A stretch of DNA of 64,000 nt from Leptotrichia sp. oral taxon 221 (GTDB taxonomy: Bacteria; Fusobacteriota; Fusobacteriia; Fusobacteriales; Leptotrichiaceae). Below the pieces are notes generated by a model, which saw only the letters and a program-made list of their open reading frames with translations, was not told the origin of the DNA and made no database searches. Location: assembly GCF_018128245.1 (NCBI RefSeq), contig NZ_CP072378.1, positions 1,302,001-1,366,000 of the forward strand, in the 5' to 3' direction. This document shows positions 8,668 to 17,124 of this stretch, in pieces. The translations under genes were made by a program, and so were the position numbers. The first letter of the stretch is position 1; every line of letters starts with the position of its first letter.

Positions 8668-10452
8668 TTAAAGTTCTTCTTTTATTGCAATCGCAATATT
8701 TTCTGGAACGACCTCCATTAATTCCTCTAATTCAGCTTCTCTAATTCTTTTTACAGTTCCAAATTTTTTAATTAATTCTTTTTTTCGTTTAGGTCCTATA
8801 CCATTTATGTCGTCTAATGCACTTTTAATATTTCTCTTACTTCGTAATTTTCTGTGATGTGTTATTCCAAATCTATGTGCTTCGTCCCTCAACCTTTGCA
8901 AAATTTTCAAGGTTTCATCCTTTTTATCAAAAATATATGGCTCACTTTCGTAGCTTTTAAATATTTCTTCCTCTCTTTTCGCAATTCCAATAATATCTGT
9001 ATACTCGATTTTTCCTAAATTTTCTAAAACATCAACTGCCACACCTAGCTGACCTTTTCCACCATCAATCAAAATCAAATTTGGCAATTCTTTAATTGAT
9101 AATTTTGAATATCGTCGTGTTAATGCTTCTCTCATCATCAAAAAATCATCTGGCGTATCTTTTACTGTAATTTTAAAATGTCTATACTCCTTAGGCGTGA
9201 TTTCTCCATCAATTGCAACAGTCATTGCCGCAACCGCATCCTTTCCTTGAATATTCGAAATATCAAAACACTCAATCCTATAAGGCAAACTTTTCAATCT
9301 CAATTCTTTTCTCAAATTCCGTAATCCTTCTTGAATATTTCTCTTTCTTCGATAAAATTTCTCAACTTCCTCACGTAAATTCAAGTATCCCATCTCTAAA
9401 AGTTTTTCTCTACGACTTTGAATCTTCGGAAAATGAAATTTTATTTCCTTATGTTTCTCTAATTTTGCCCATTCCTTCAACAATTCCTGATTTTTCTCAA
9501 ACCTCACATCACAAATTATATTTTTAGGAATATTTCTTTTCTCATAATACAACGTCATCAATCTCTCGAATAAATTTTCCTCATGACCTCTTTCCATCGA
9601 AATTATAAGATGATTTTTATTTATAACCTTACCTTCTCTAATGTTCAAAACACATAAAAACACATTTTCTCTCTTCTCTTCAAATACAAACACATCCTCA
9701 TCAATTTCCTTACTATACTCAATAATTTGTGTTTCCAACATTCTTTTCAGTGATGACAATTTTTCTCTCTCAATGATTGCCCTCTCGAATTCCATTTCTT
9801 CACTAAACTTTTTCATTCTATTTTCCAATACTTCTAAAACTTCTGAAGAATGTCCCTTTAAAAAATTCTTAAAATTATTAACATTAATCATATATTCCTC
9901 TGAAATATCCTTATACATACAAGGTCCTGGACATGTTTTCATATGATATTTTAAGCAAGGTTTAGTTACCTTTTCCATATTTCTATTACAATCTCTCACT
10001 GGAAATATTTTCAAAAGTGATTTCATTGCGAAAAAAATTCCCATCGGATAAGGTCCAAAATACTCTGCATTTTCATTCAATCTCTTCGTACTTCGCACTA
10101 TTTCCACTTTTGGAAACATCTCCTTCGTAAATTTAATATACGGATACGTTTTTTCATCCTTCAACAAAATATTATATTTAGGTTTATACTTTTTTATTAA
10201 ATTATTTTCTAAAATTAATGCTTCAACTTCTGTTTTACAAATAAAAAACTCAATATCCCTTATATTTTTTACCAATTCTAAAGTTTTTGAATTATGTGAT
10301 TTTATATTTGAAAAATATGAAGAAACTCTATTTCGAAGATTTTTAGCCTTTCCAACATAAATTATTTTATTTCGCTCATTTTTCATCAAATATACGCCTG
10401 GATCAATTGGTATGTCATGATTTTTTATGGGTGATTTTATTTCTTCCATCAT
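8668..10452 (-). CDS. uvrC: UvrABC excinuclease subunit C
   Basis: UvrC makes the 3' and 5' incisions in nucleotide excision repair. The 594-residue protein has the expected domains. First is a GIY-YIG nuclease (PGVYLMKNERNKIIYVGKAK, residues about 18-37), then a Cys-rich CLKYHMKTCPGPC and a UVR motif near residue 220 (EMEFERAIIEREKLSSLKRM). An RNase H-like endonuclease part (CFDISNIQGKDAVAAM, LILIDGGKGQL) and a C-terminal helix-hairpin-helix (INGIGPKRKKELIKKFG) complete it. Two ATGs in tandem open the gene behind AAAAGGA. It follows rapZ by 21 bp and shares its promoter. Confidence 0.97.
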   Translation of the reverse strand: MMEEIKSPIKNHDIPIDPGVYLMKNERNKIIYVGKAKNLRNRVSSYFSNIKSHNSKTLELVKNIRDIEFFICKTEVEALILENNLIKKYKPKYNILLKDEKTYPYIKFTKEMFPKVEIVRSTKRLNENAEYFGPYPMGIFFAMKSLLKIFPVRDCNRNMEKVTKPCLKYHMKTCPGPCMYKDISEEYMINVNNFKNFLKGHSSEVLEVLENRMKKFSEEMEFERAIIEREKLSSLKRMLETQIIEYSKEIDEDVFVFEEKRENVFLCVLNIREGKVINKNHLIISMERGHEENLFERLMTLYYEKRNIPKNIICDVRFEKNQELLKEWAKLEKHKEIKFHFPKIQSRREKLLEMGYLNLREEVEKFYRRKRNIQEGLRNLRKELRLKSLPYRIECFDISNIQGKDAVAAMTVAIDGEITPKEYRHFKITVKDTPDDFLMMREALTRRYSKLSIKELPNLILIDGGKGQLGVAVDVLENLGKIEYTDIIGIAKREEEIFKSYESEPYIFDKKDETLKILQRLRDEAHRFGITHHRKLRSKRNIKSALDDINGIGPKRKKELIKKFGTVKRIREAELEELMEVVPENIAIAIKEEL

Positions 10453-10473
10453 TTTTTCCTTTTAATTTTCAAA

Positions 10474-11361
10474 TTATATTTCTGTTTTCGCTCCAACTTC
10501 TCTATGATATTTTCCAACATTATATGTCACTTTTTTCGACAAATCTTCATATAATTTATTCACAAAAGTTACCGATCTATGTTGTCCTCCAGAACATCCA
10601 ATTCCTATTCTTAAATGAGATTTTCCCTCTTTTTCATATTTTGGAATCAAATACATTAACATTTCCAACAACATTTTATAAAAATCTTGACTTTCAGGCA
10701 TTCCCATAACGTAATCGCTAACATCTTTATGATTACCAGTCTTTTTTTTCAAACTTTCAATATAATATGGATTCGGCAAAAATCTCAAATCAAACATCAA
10801 ATGTAAATCCAACGGAATTCCATACTTGAAACCAAATGAACTTATACTAACATTCATTTTTTTATTCCCAGAAAAAAATTCTTTTTCTAATAATGCTTGT
10901 AATTCCTTCACAGAAAGCGTACTCGTATCAATTACTAAATCTGCTTTTACCATAAAGTTTTCCATTATTTTTCTTTCAGCTTCAATATTTGAAATCAAAG
11001 TATCATACATGTTTAGTGGATGCTTTCTTCTAGAAAGCTCATATCTGCTAAGTAAAACTTCTGTTCGTGCATCCAAATAAATTATTTTGTAGTCTATGCC
11101 CTTTTGTTCCAATATTTTCAATTTCTCATTCAATTGTTTAATAAACTGTTCATTTCTAACATCTATCGCAATTGCAATTTTCTCTTGCTTTCTACTATTC
11201 AAAAATATTTCATCTAAATATTGAAACAAATTTATTGGAAAATTATCAATACAAAAATAATCTCTATCTTCAAAACAATTCATTGCTTCTGACTTTCCAG
11301 CTCCACTCATTCCAGTAACTATAACAAGTTCTTTTTCTGTTCTATTTTCTTTTGCTTCCAT
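10474..11361 (-). CDS. rapZ: RapZ/YvcJ family nucleotide-binding protein
   Basis: RapZ-type P-loop proteins bind nucleotides and, in E. coli, act as RNase adaptors for small-RNA turnover in amino-sugar control; the role in this lineage is not established. Visible features are Walker A (GMSGAGKS, near residue 17) and the conserved C-terminal GIGCSGGQHRSVTFV. The length of 295 residues is normal. A GTG at 11373 could extend the frame by four codons, but it lies inside the Shine-Dalgarno AAGGTGAG that serves the ATG at 11361. The gene is followed by uvrC in an operon, with a TTGAAA-16-TATAAT promoter upstream. Confidence 0.9.
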   Translation of the reverse strand: MEAKENRTEKELVIVTGMSGAGKSEAMNCFEDRDYFCIDNFPINLFQYLDEIFLNSRKQEKIAIAIDVRNEQFIKQLNEKLKILEQKGIDYKIIYLDARTEVLLSRYELSRRKHPLNMYDTLISNIEAERKIMENFMVKADLVIDTSTLSVKELQALLEKEFFSGNKKMNVSISSFGFKYGIPLDLHLMFDLRFLPNPYYIESLKKKTGNHKDVSDYVMGMPESQDFYKMLLEMLMYLIPKYEKEGKSHLRIGIGCSGGQHRSVTFVNKLYEDLSKKVTYNVGKYHREVGAKTEI

Positions 11362-11433
11362 TTCTTTTCTCACCTTCGCTATTTAAGATTATTTTTTGTT
11401 TTTATATTTTAAATACATATATCTCTCTGTTAA

Positions 11434-11461
11434 ATTATAACATTTTTAACTTCTTTTTCAA
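11434..11461 (-). promoter_or_regulatory. Promoter of rapZ-uvrC
   Basis: TTGAAA (11456-11461) and TATAAT (11434-11439) are separated by 16 bp. This places the start of transcription about 65 bases before the rapZ ATG. Confidence 0.65.
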
Positions 11462-11602
11462 AATTTTTTCTTTTCAATTTTTATAAAAAATACTCATAAT
11501 TTTTTATAAATCCATAAATAAAACCAATAAATTCTGACTTCTACTTTATTTTATAAAATTTATATTAAATTTTCAAAAATTTAAAATTTTTAACTATAAT
11601 AT

Positions 11603-11692
11603 AAAAGAAAAAAGAACTGTTCCATAAGCAAATCCAATTCTATTTATAAATCTTACAATTCAAAATAACTTTTTTACTTATGTCACAGCTCT
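11603..11692 (-). terminator. Long terminator hairpin after the pyrC-pyrE-reductase cluster
   Basis: The arms AGAACTGTTCCATAAG (11613-11628) and CTTATGTCACAGCTCT (11677-11692) pair over 16 positions with one G-U and a two-base internal loop. They enclose about 48 bases. An A-rich run on the plus strand gives a U-run on the minus-strand transcript. It lies about 60 bases downstream of the reductase gene. Apart from this hairpin and the rapZ promoter, the 392-bp gap 11362-11753 shows nothing else I can name. Confidence 0.65.
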
Positions 11693-11753
11693 TTACTTTT
11701 TATATTTTTTAATGAACTATTTTCAATAAATTTATTAAAGTTTATAAAAATTT

Positions 11754-12737
11754 TTAATATTCTGTTATCAAATAATTGAATGCTCCTAAAGCTGCTTTTG
11801 CACCTTCACCCATTGCAATTATAATTTGTTTTTGTTTGATATTAGTAACATCTCCTGCTGCAAAAATTCCTTTTACTGATGTTGAATTGTTTTCAGGGTT
11901 TATTACAACTTCTCCAGCTCTATTAAGTTCTGCAATTCCTTTTAACAATTCACTGCTTGGTGCCAACCCAACTTCAACAAACATCCCATCTACTTTCAAT
12001 GTTTTTTCTTCATTTTCATCTCTATTTTTATAATTAATACTTTCTACAAATTCCGAACCTTGAACGCTAGTTGTCGCTGTATTTAAAATTACATCAATGT
12101 TATCTCTTTCAGTTAATTTATCTTGCAACACTTTATCGGCTTTTAATTCAGGCATAAACTCGATTAAAGTTACATGATTAGCAATTCCAGACATATCTAA
12201 AGCTGCTTCCACTCCAGAATTTCCTCCTCCAACAACTGCTACATTTAACCCCTTATAAAAAGGCCCATCACAAGTCGAACAATAATGCACTCCTTTTCCA
12301 ACATACTCAGCTTCTCCAGGAATATTCAATGCTCTAGGTTTAGCTCCAGTTGCCAAAACAATTGTTTTTGTTTTATAACTTTTTCCATCATCAGTTACTA
12401 AAACTTTATCTTTTCCATCTTCTTTAATTTCTTTTACAACGTGCCCTTCCTTAAATGCAACTTCATTATCTTTCAAATGAGCTTCCAAAGATTCAGCAAA
12501 TTTTGCTCCAGTAGTCGATTTTGTTCCGATAATATTTTCAATTTCATTAGTATCTAAAACTTGTCCTCCAATTTTTACTCCAATCATCGCTACATTAAGC
12601 CCTTTTCTAGCTGAATAAATAGCCGCTGAAACAGCTGCTGGACCTGCTCCAATCACTGTAACATCATACAATTTATTTTCATCTATTTTTTGTAATTTTC
12701 CTTCATCTAATGCACCTAAATTTAAACTAAAATCCAT
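11754..12737 (-). CDS. AhpF-like FAD/NAD(P)H disulfide reductase (thioredoxin reductase family)
   Basis: This flavoprotein passes electrons from NAD(P)H through FAD to a redox-active CxxC and on to a thioredoxin-like partner. The 327-residue protein has the FAD motif VIGAGPAAVSAA (near 29), the active-site CSTC at Cys153/Cys156, the NAD(P)H motif VVGGGNSGVEAA (near 168) and the final FAD motif FAAGDV. Recalled similarity is closer to the C-terminal reductase part of AhpF (LYDVTVIGAGPAA, CDGPFYKG, KQIIIAMGEGAKAAL) than to TrxB. The two N-terminal thioredoxin folds of AhpF are absent. It lies 30 bp after pyrE, probably in the same transcript. A common annotation would be thioredoxin reductase; the natural partner is unknown. 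Confidence 0.85.
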   Translation of the reverse strand: MDFSLNLGALDEGKLQKIDENKLYDVTVIGAGPAAVSAAIYSARKGLNVAMIGVKIGGQVLDTNEIENIIGTKSTTGAKFAESLEAHLKDNEVAFKEGHVVKEIKEDGKDKVLVTDDGKSYKTKTIVLATGAKPRALNIPGEAEYVGKGVHYCSTCDGPFYKGLNVAVVGGGNSGVEAALDMSGIANHVTLIEFMPELKADKVLQDKLTERDNIDVILNTATTSVQGSEFVESINYKNRDENEEKTLKVDGMFVEVGLAPSSELLKGIAELNRAGEVVINPENNSTSVKGIFAAGDVTNIKQKQIIIAMGEGAKAALGAFNYLITEY

Positions 12738-12767
12738 TCTCTTACCTCCTAAATCTGTCTATAAAAA

Positions 12768-13400
12768 TTATCTTCCCCAAGTTTCTGGACTTTTACTCCA
12801 TTCTAAAGCAATTTTTGCTTCTTCATCTGTTAAATAATCAGTATTCGCCAATAAATTGATTAAAACATCAAAATTAGAAAGCGAACTAAATTTGCAATTA
12901 AATTTATCATAATTTTCTTTTGCTGAAGCAAATCCATATGTGAAAATCGATTTAACTTCCATGTCAGAAACACCTTCTTTTTGTAACACATCTACTGCTA
13001 TCAAGCTACTTTTTCCAGTCGTAATCAGATCTTCAATTACAACAACTTTTTTCCCTTGAACTTCTGCTCCTTCGATTTGTTTTCCAGCTCCATGATCTTT
13101 TGGTTTATTTCTAACATACGCCAACGGTTTTTGCATTCTATCCGCAATAAACGCCGCCCAAGGAATACCAGCAGTCGCAACTCCCACAATTACATCCACA
13201 TCTTTATCAATCGCTTCCACAAATCCTTCAACAATCGCATCTCTTTCTTCAGCAAATCCCAATACGAATCTATTATCACAATAAATTGGACTTTTAATCC
13301 CTGATGCAAATGTAAATGGTTCATTTACATTAATTTTTACTGCTTTCACATCAAATAATGCTTTTGCAACTTTTTCTTCCAAACTTAGATTATTACTCAT
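12768..13400 (-). CDS. pyrE: Orotate phosphoribosyltransferase
   Basis: PyrE converts orotate and PRPP to orotidine monophosphate, the fifth step of UMP synthesis. The 210-residue protein has the PRPP-binding loop VVVIEDLITTGKSSL (near 120) and the N-terminal pattern FTFASGIKSPIYCDNR. The catalytic flexible loop carries RNKPKDHGAGKQIEG. Its start lies inside the end of pyrC (8-bp overlap), so the two are probably translationally coupled. The AhpF-like reductase follows. Confidence 0.97.
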   Translation of the reverse strand: MSNNLSLEEKVAKALFDVKAVKINVNEPFTFASGIKSPIYCDNRFVLGFAEERDAIVEGFVEAIDKDVDVIVGVATAGIPWAAFIADRMQKPLAYVRNKPKDHGAGKQIEGAEVQGKKVVVIEDLITTGKSSLIAVDVLQKEGVSDMEVKSIFTYGFASAKENYDKFNCKFSSLSNFDVLINLLANTDYLTDEEAKIALEWSKSPETWGR

Positions 13401-14661
13401 AAAATTCTACTTCCTTTCCGTTTTCTAAATTATCATTAAACTTATTATTTTGATAAACAACTTTACCATTTACTATTGTTAAAACATTTTTCCCCTTTAA
13501 TTTCCAATTTTCATACGGTGTCCATCCACATTTTGACTCAATCGTATCATCCACACCAACTGTCCATTCTTTATCCAAATCAACAGCAATTACATCCGCA
13601 TAATATCCTTCTTCCAATTTCCCTCTTTTTGAGATTTTCATTATTTTTGCAGGATTTTCTGCCATCAATTTTTGAATCATTTCCAATTTAACTTTCCCTT
13701 CATTATATGCATTCAACATCAACGCCAATGAAGTTTCAACTCCAGGCATCCCAAAAGTAATTTTTTCTAGTTTTTCACTAATCAAATGCGGTGCATGGTC
13801 TGTTCCAATCGTGTCAACTTCCCCATTATTCAACGCTTCCCACAAAAATTCATTATCTTTTTTCGTTCTCAATTCAGGTTTCATTCTCAAAAGCATTTTA
13901 TTTCTATCAGTACTCTCTCTAATTTCCTCATTCAAAAACAAATGATGTGGAGTAACTTCTGCATAAACTGGATGTTTTTCTGTATTTAATTCAGAATTTT
14001 TCTTTGCTTCCAATACTTTCTTCAATTCTTCTTTAGACGGAATATGACAAACATAAAGTCCATTTCCATAATTTTTATTATATTCCACCGCCTTATCAAT
14101 CATCTCATTTTCCGCATGAACCAACACAAGTTTAGAATTTTTAAATACATTTTTCAATATATCTTCATCTTCAATCAACATTTCCCCTGTTGTTACATTC
14201 ATAAAGATCTTTACTGTATTTGCTTTCTTCGCTTCAAGCACTTTTTTTATCTCATCAATATTATTATTTCTGCTTCCACCAAAATGAAAACCATAATTTA
14301 CAATTGATTTTTCACTCGCTAATTTTTTCTTATCTTTCAACGCTTCCAATGTCGTAGTTGTCGGAATAGTGTTTGGCATATCATAAAATGTTGTAACACC
14401 TGCTTTTGCACAAGCTCTACTTCCTGTCGCAAAATCCTCTTTTGCCGTAATTCCAGGCTCTCTCATATGAGTATGAACATCTATCACACCTGGCATAACA
14501 GTTTTACCTTTTAAATCAATAATCTCTAATTTCTCATTTTTTCCAATATTTTTAATTTCTTCTTCTGAAAAACCTTCACTAATTTTATCAATTTTATCAT
14601 CCAAAATCAACAATTCAATTTTATTTCCGTGAACATCTTCCCCATCTTTTAAATAGAGCAT
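13393..14661 (-). CDS. pyrC: Dihydroorotase (class I)
   Basis: PyrC cyclises carbamoyl-aspartate to dihydroorotate, the third step of UMP synthesis. The 422-residue amidohydrolase has the metal-binding HxH (GVIDVHTHMREPG, near residue 62). Further metal and substrate signatures are FMNVTTGEM, LVHAEN, VTPHHLFL and TDHAPH. The length fits class I. The ATG is preceded by AAAGGGGAG. A terminator stands between this gene and the exported-protein gene upstream, so pyrC, pyrE and the reductase need their own promoter. A weak TTAATT-17-TATAAA in the gap is the only candidate I see. Confidence 0.96.
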   Translation of the reverse strand: MLYLKDGEDVHGNKIELLILDDKIDKISEGFSEEEIKNIGKNEKLEIIDLKGKTVMPGVIDVHTHMREPGITAKEDFATGSRACAKAGVTTFYDMPNTIPTTTTLEALKDKKKLASEKSIVNYGFHFGGSRNNNIDEIKKVLEAKKANTVKIFMNVTTGEMLIEDEDILKNVFKNSKLVLVHAENEMIDKAVEYNKNYGNGLYVCHIPSKEELKKVLEAKKNSELNTEKHPVYAEVTPHHLFLNEEIRESTDRNKMLLRMKPELRTKKDNEFLWEALNNGEVDTIGTDHAPHLISEKLEKITFGMPGVETSLALMLNAYNEGKVKLEMIQKLMAENPAKIMKISKRGKLEEGYYADVIAVDLDKEWTVGVDDTIESKCGWTPYENWKLKGKNVLTIVNGKVVYQNNKFNDNLENGKEVEFYE

Positions 14662-14742
14662 TTTCTCCCCTTTCTTTAACTTTTTCCTTAAAACTATTTA
14701 TAAAAACATAAAAATAACAAATTAATAAATTATTTCGCATTT

Positions 14743-14798
14743 TAAAAAAATCTCTAAAAAATATTATCACTTACCAGCATATTAATTAGAGATTTTAT
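14743..14798 (-). terminator. Terminator of the small exported-protein gene
   Basis: The perfect 10-bp arms AAATCTCTAA (14748-14757) and TTAGAGATTT (14786-14795) enclose a 28-base loop. On the minus strand the hairpin is followed by a run of T. It separates the exported-protein gene from pyrC. Confidence 0.75.
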
Positions 14799-14805
14799 TA
14801 TCTTT

Positions 14806-15255
14806 TTATCTTCCTTCTAATTTATCCAACAATCTTTCCATTCTTTCAACTTGTTGTGATTGCAATTGTAATTTTTCATCTAATGTAAGTTTTTTTGCTT
14901 TTTCTTTTCTAGGTTTTACAGTTGTTTTCGTTAAACTAGTTGTTTTTGGTTGTATTCTTTCAACTGGTGCTATTACTGGAGTTGTTACTTCAACTGTTCC
15001 ATCATTAACTTCTTGAGACTCAGTATTTTGAGATACTGGTGCTTCTTCTTGTGTTTGAACTGGTGCTACAACTTCTGCTTTAGTTGCCTCTATATTTTTT
15101 TGATCTCCATCATTTACAAAATTACTAAATGATAATTGTGAAGCACCTTCATATGCTCCATAGATATCTCTATATTTATCATCATTTACAAGATTACTAA
15201 ACGATAATTGTGAAACTAACACACCCATCGCCAAAATTATTACTCTTTTTTTCAT
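14806..15255 (-). CDS. Small exported protein with a duplicated SQLSFSN-VND segment
   Basis: The 149-residue protein has an N-terminal signal (MKKRVIILAMGVLVSQLSFS). The segment SQLSFSNLVND (residues 15-25) recurs almost unchanged as SQLSFSNFVND (39-49); the copies are also similar at DNA level with a 72-bp spacing. The middle is rich in Thr, Val, Pro and Glu and probably extended. The last 25 residues (TLDEKLQLQSQQVERMERLL) form a likely coiled coil. The gene sits between pyrF and pyrC but has its own promoter and terminator, so it is probably not part of pyrimidine synthesis. I do not recognise a family. Confidence 0.7.
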   Translation of the reverse strand: MKKRVIILAMGVLVSQLSFSNLVNDDKYRDIYGAYEGASQLSFSNFVNDGDQKNIEATKAEVVAPVQTQEEAPVSQNTESQEVNDGTVEVTTPVIAPVERIQPKTTSLTKTTVKPRKEKAKKLTLDEKLQLQSQQVERMERLLDKLEGR

Positions 15256-15315
15256 AATTTACTCCTTTATTTTTTATTTTTTTGTTTTGACAAATAATTT
15301 TCATTCTGTCTACTC

Positions 15316-15344
15316 ATTATAACATAAAAATATTATTTTTTAAA
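15316..15344 (-). promoter_or_regulatory. Promoter of the small exported-protein gene
   Basis: TATAAT (15316-15321) lies 17 bp from a poor -35 element, TTTAAA (15339-15344), in the gap after pyrF. Confidence 0.5.
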
Positions 15345-15386
15345 CTACAGTTTTCCCTATTTTTACATTATAAAAAACAAAGAATT

Positions 15387-16127
15387 TTACAATGCTTCAG
15401 AAATTTCTTCTAATATTTTTTGAGCTGCTTCAGCTGGATTTTCAGCCTTTGTAATTGGTCTTCCGACAACCAAGAAATCTACATTGTTCTTTATTGCATC
15501 ATATGGTGTCATAATTCTATTTTGATCATCGTTACTTTTTCCATCAGCATTTAACGTAAATTTAGGTCTCACTCCAGGACAAACTGTTACAAAATCTTGA
15601 CCCAATTTTTCTTTGATTTTTGCAGATTCTAAAGGTGAGCACACAATTCCGTGCATATTGCTATTTTTCGCAACTGTAGCCATATTTATTACCATTTCTT
15701 CTAAATTCATGCTACTTTTAAACATTTCATTAATATCTTCTTCTGATAAATTTGTAAGCACTGTTACTCCGATTAACAAACTGTCTGAACCGCTTTCTTT
15801 CACTAATTGAGCAACTTCCCTCATTGTTTTGCTTCCATTTGAGCAGTGAATGTTAAACATAAACACATTTTTCTTAATAGCGTTTGCACAAGCCATTTTA
15901 ACTGTATTCGTAATATCATGAAATTTCAAGTCTAAAAACACTTTTTTCCCTTTTTCATGCAAGTACTCAACCAATTTTCCATCAGTACTCAAGTAGCTTT
16001 CCAATCCAACTTTATACATTGAAATATTATCGCCTAATTTCTCCACCAAATTTTTTGCATCTTCAAAATTATTGTAATCCAATGCTACAAATATTTTTTC
16101 TTTCGCTTTTTCATTTATTTTACTCAT
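15387..16127 (-). CDS. pyrF: Orotidine 5'-phosphate decarboxylase
   Basis: PyrF decarboxylates OMP to UMP, the last step of the pathway. The 246-residue TIM-barrel protein has the catalytic DLKFHDITNTV motif (Asp-Lys-His-Asp, near residue 67), ALDYNNFEDAKNLVEKLG at the N-terminus and FLVVGRPIT at the phosphate site near the C-terminus. It is last in the pyrB-pyrI-pyrK-pyrD-pyrF run, 28 bp after pyrD. I see no strong terminator after it. Confidence 0.96.
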   Translation of the reverse strand: MSKINEKAKEKIFVALDYNNFEDAKNLVEKLGDNISMYKVGLESYLSTDGKLVEYLHEKGKKVFLDLKFHDITNTVKMACANAIKKNVFMFNIHCSNGSKTMREVAQLVKESGSDSLLIGVTVLTNLSEEDINEMFKSSMNLEEMVINMATVAKNSNMHGIVCSPLESAKIKEKLGQDFVTVCPGVRPKFTLNADGKSNDDQNRIMTPYDAIKNNVDFLVVGRPITKAENPAEAAQKILEEISEAL

Positions 16128-16155
16128 GCTTTTCTCCCTCTCAAAATTTAATTAA

Positions 16156-17124
16156 TTATTTTCTATTTTCCAATCTTTTTCTGTATGCAACACCATCATC
16201 TGAATGTGCAAACCCAACAATTTCTGAAATATTTGATAAATTTCTCTCTTCACAATATTTTTGTAATCCTTCTTTTACTTCCAAAGCCACTAATGGATTT
16301 GGAAAAAATGCTGTTCCAAGCGAAATTACAGACGCTCCCGCCAAGAAAAATTCAATCGCATCTTGTGCACTGCTAATTCCACCCATTCCCAAAATCGGAA
16401 TTGACACTGCTTGTGATACTTGATGAATCATTCTCAATGCAATTGGTTTTACAGCTGGACCAGACATTCCACCATAAATATTCCCTAAAATCGGCTTTCC
16501 AGTGTTTATATCAATCGCCATTCCAAGTAAAGTATTTATCATCGAAATCGCATCTGCACCTTCCTCTTCCACAATTTTAGCAATTTCCACGATATTTGTA
16601 ACATTTGGAGACAATTTTACTAATAACGGTTTTTTCGTAACTTTTCGCACTTCTCTAGTTACAAGCCTTGCCATTTCAGGATTTGCACCAAAAGCCATTC
16701 CACCATCTTTTACATTTGGACAAGAAATATTTAATTCCAGCATTTTTATTTCGTCAAGTTTATCCAATCTTTTTGTTAATTCAACATATTGTTCCAACAC
16801 GCTTCCATTAATATTTGCAACAATCGGTACGTTTATATATTTTTTTATTTCCTTCAAAGTATGTTTTTCAAAATAGTCAATTCCAGGATTTTCAAGCCCT
16901 ACACTATTCAACATTCCTGCTGGAGTTTCTGCTATTCTCGATCCCTTATTCCCTGGACGAGGCTCCATAGTAAGCCCTTTTATCACAATCGCTCCCAATT
17001 CATTTGGATCAAAATATTCTTTGTACTCTGTCCCAAATGCAAAACATCCACTCCCTGTAAAAATCGGATTTTCTAAATCTATTCCCAAAAAATTCGTTGC
17101 AAGTCTATTTTTTCTATCTTCCAC
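16156..17124 (-). CDS. pyrD: Dihydroorotate dehydrogenase, class 1B catalytic subunit
   Basis: PyrD oxidises dihydroorotate to orotate with FMN; the 1B form passes electrons through PyrK to NAD+. The 322-residue barrel has the catalytic Cys loop ELNISCPNVKDGG; Cys rather than Ser is the class 1 hallmark. FMN and phosphate signatures include GSGCFAFGTEY, LVKLSPNVT and ILGMGGISSAQDA. It opens with GTG at 17124 inside the end of pyrK, behind AGAGGTGAG. The overlap supports tight coupling of the two subunits. Confidence 0.96.
   Translation of the reverse strand: MEDRKNRLATNFLGIDLENPIFTGSGCFAFGTEYKEYFDPNELGAIVIKGLTMEPRPGNKGSRIAETPAGMLNSVGLENPGIDYFEKHTLKEIKKYINVPIVANINGSVLEQYVELTKRLDKLDEIKMLELNISCPNVKDGGMAFGANPEMARLVTREVRKVTKKPLLVKLSPNVTNIVEIAKIVEEEGADAISMINTLLGMAIDINTGKPILGNIYGGMSGPAVKPIALRMIHQVSQAVSIPILGMGGISSAQDAIEFFLAGASVISLGTAFFPNPLVALEVKEGLQKYCEERNLSNISEIVGFAHSDDGVAYRKRLENRK

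Noticed and set aside
11362-11373. GTG at 11373 as the rapZ start
   Set aside because: The GTG is part of the Shine-Dalgarno AAGGTGAG that serves the ATG at 11361; the four extra codons have no ribosome site of their own.
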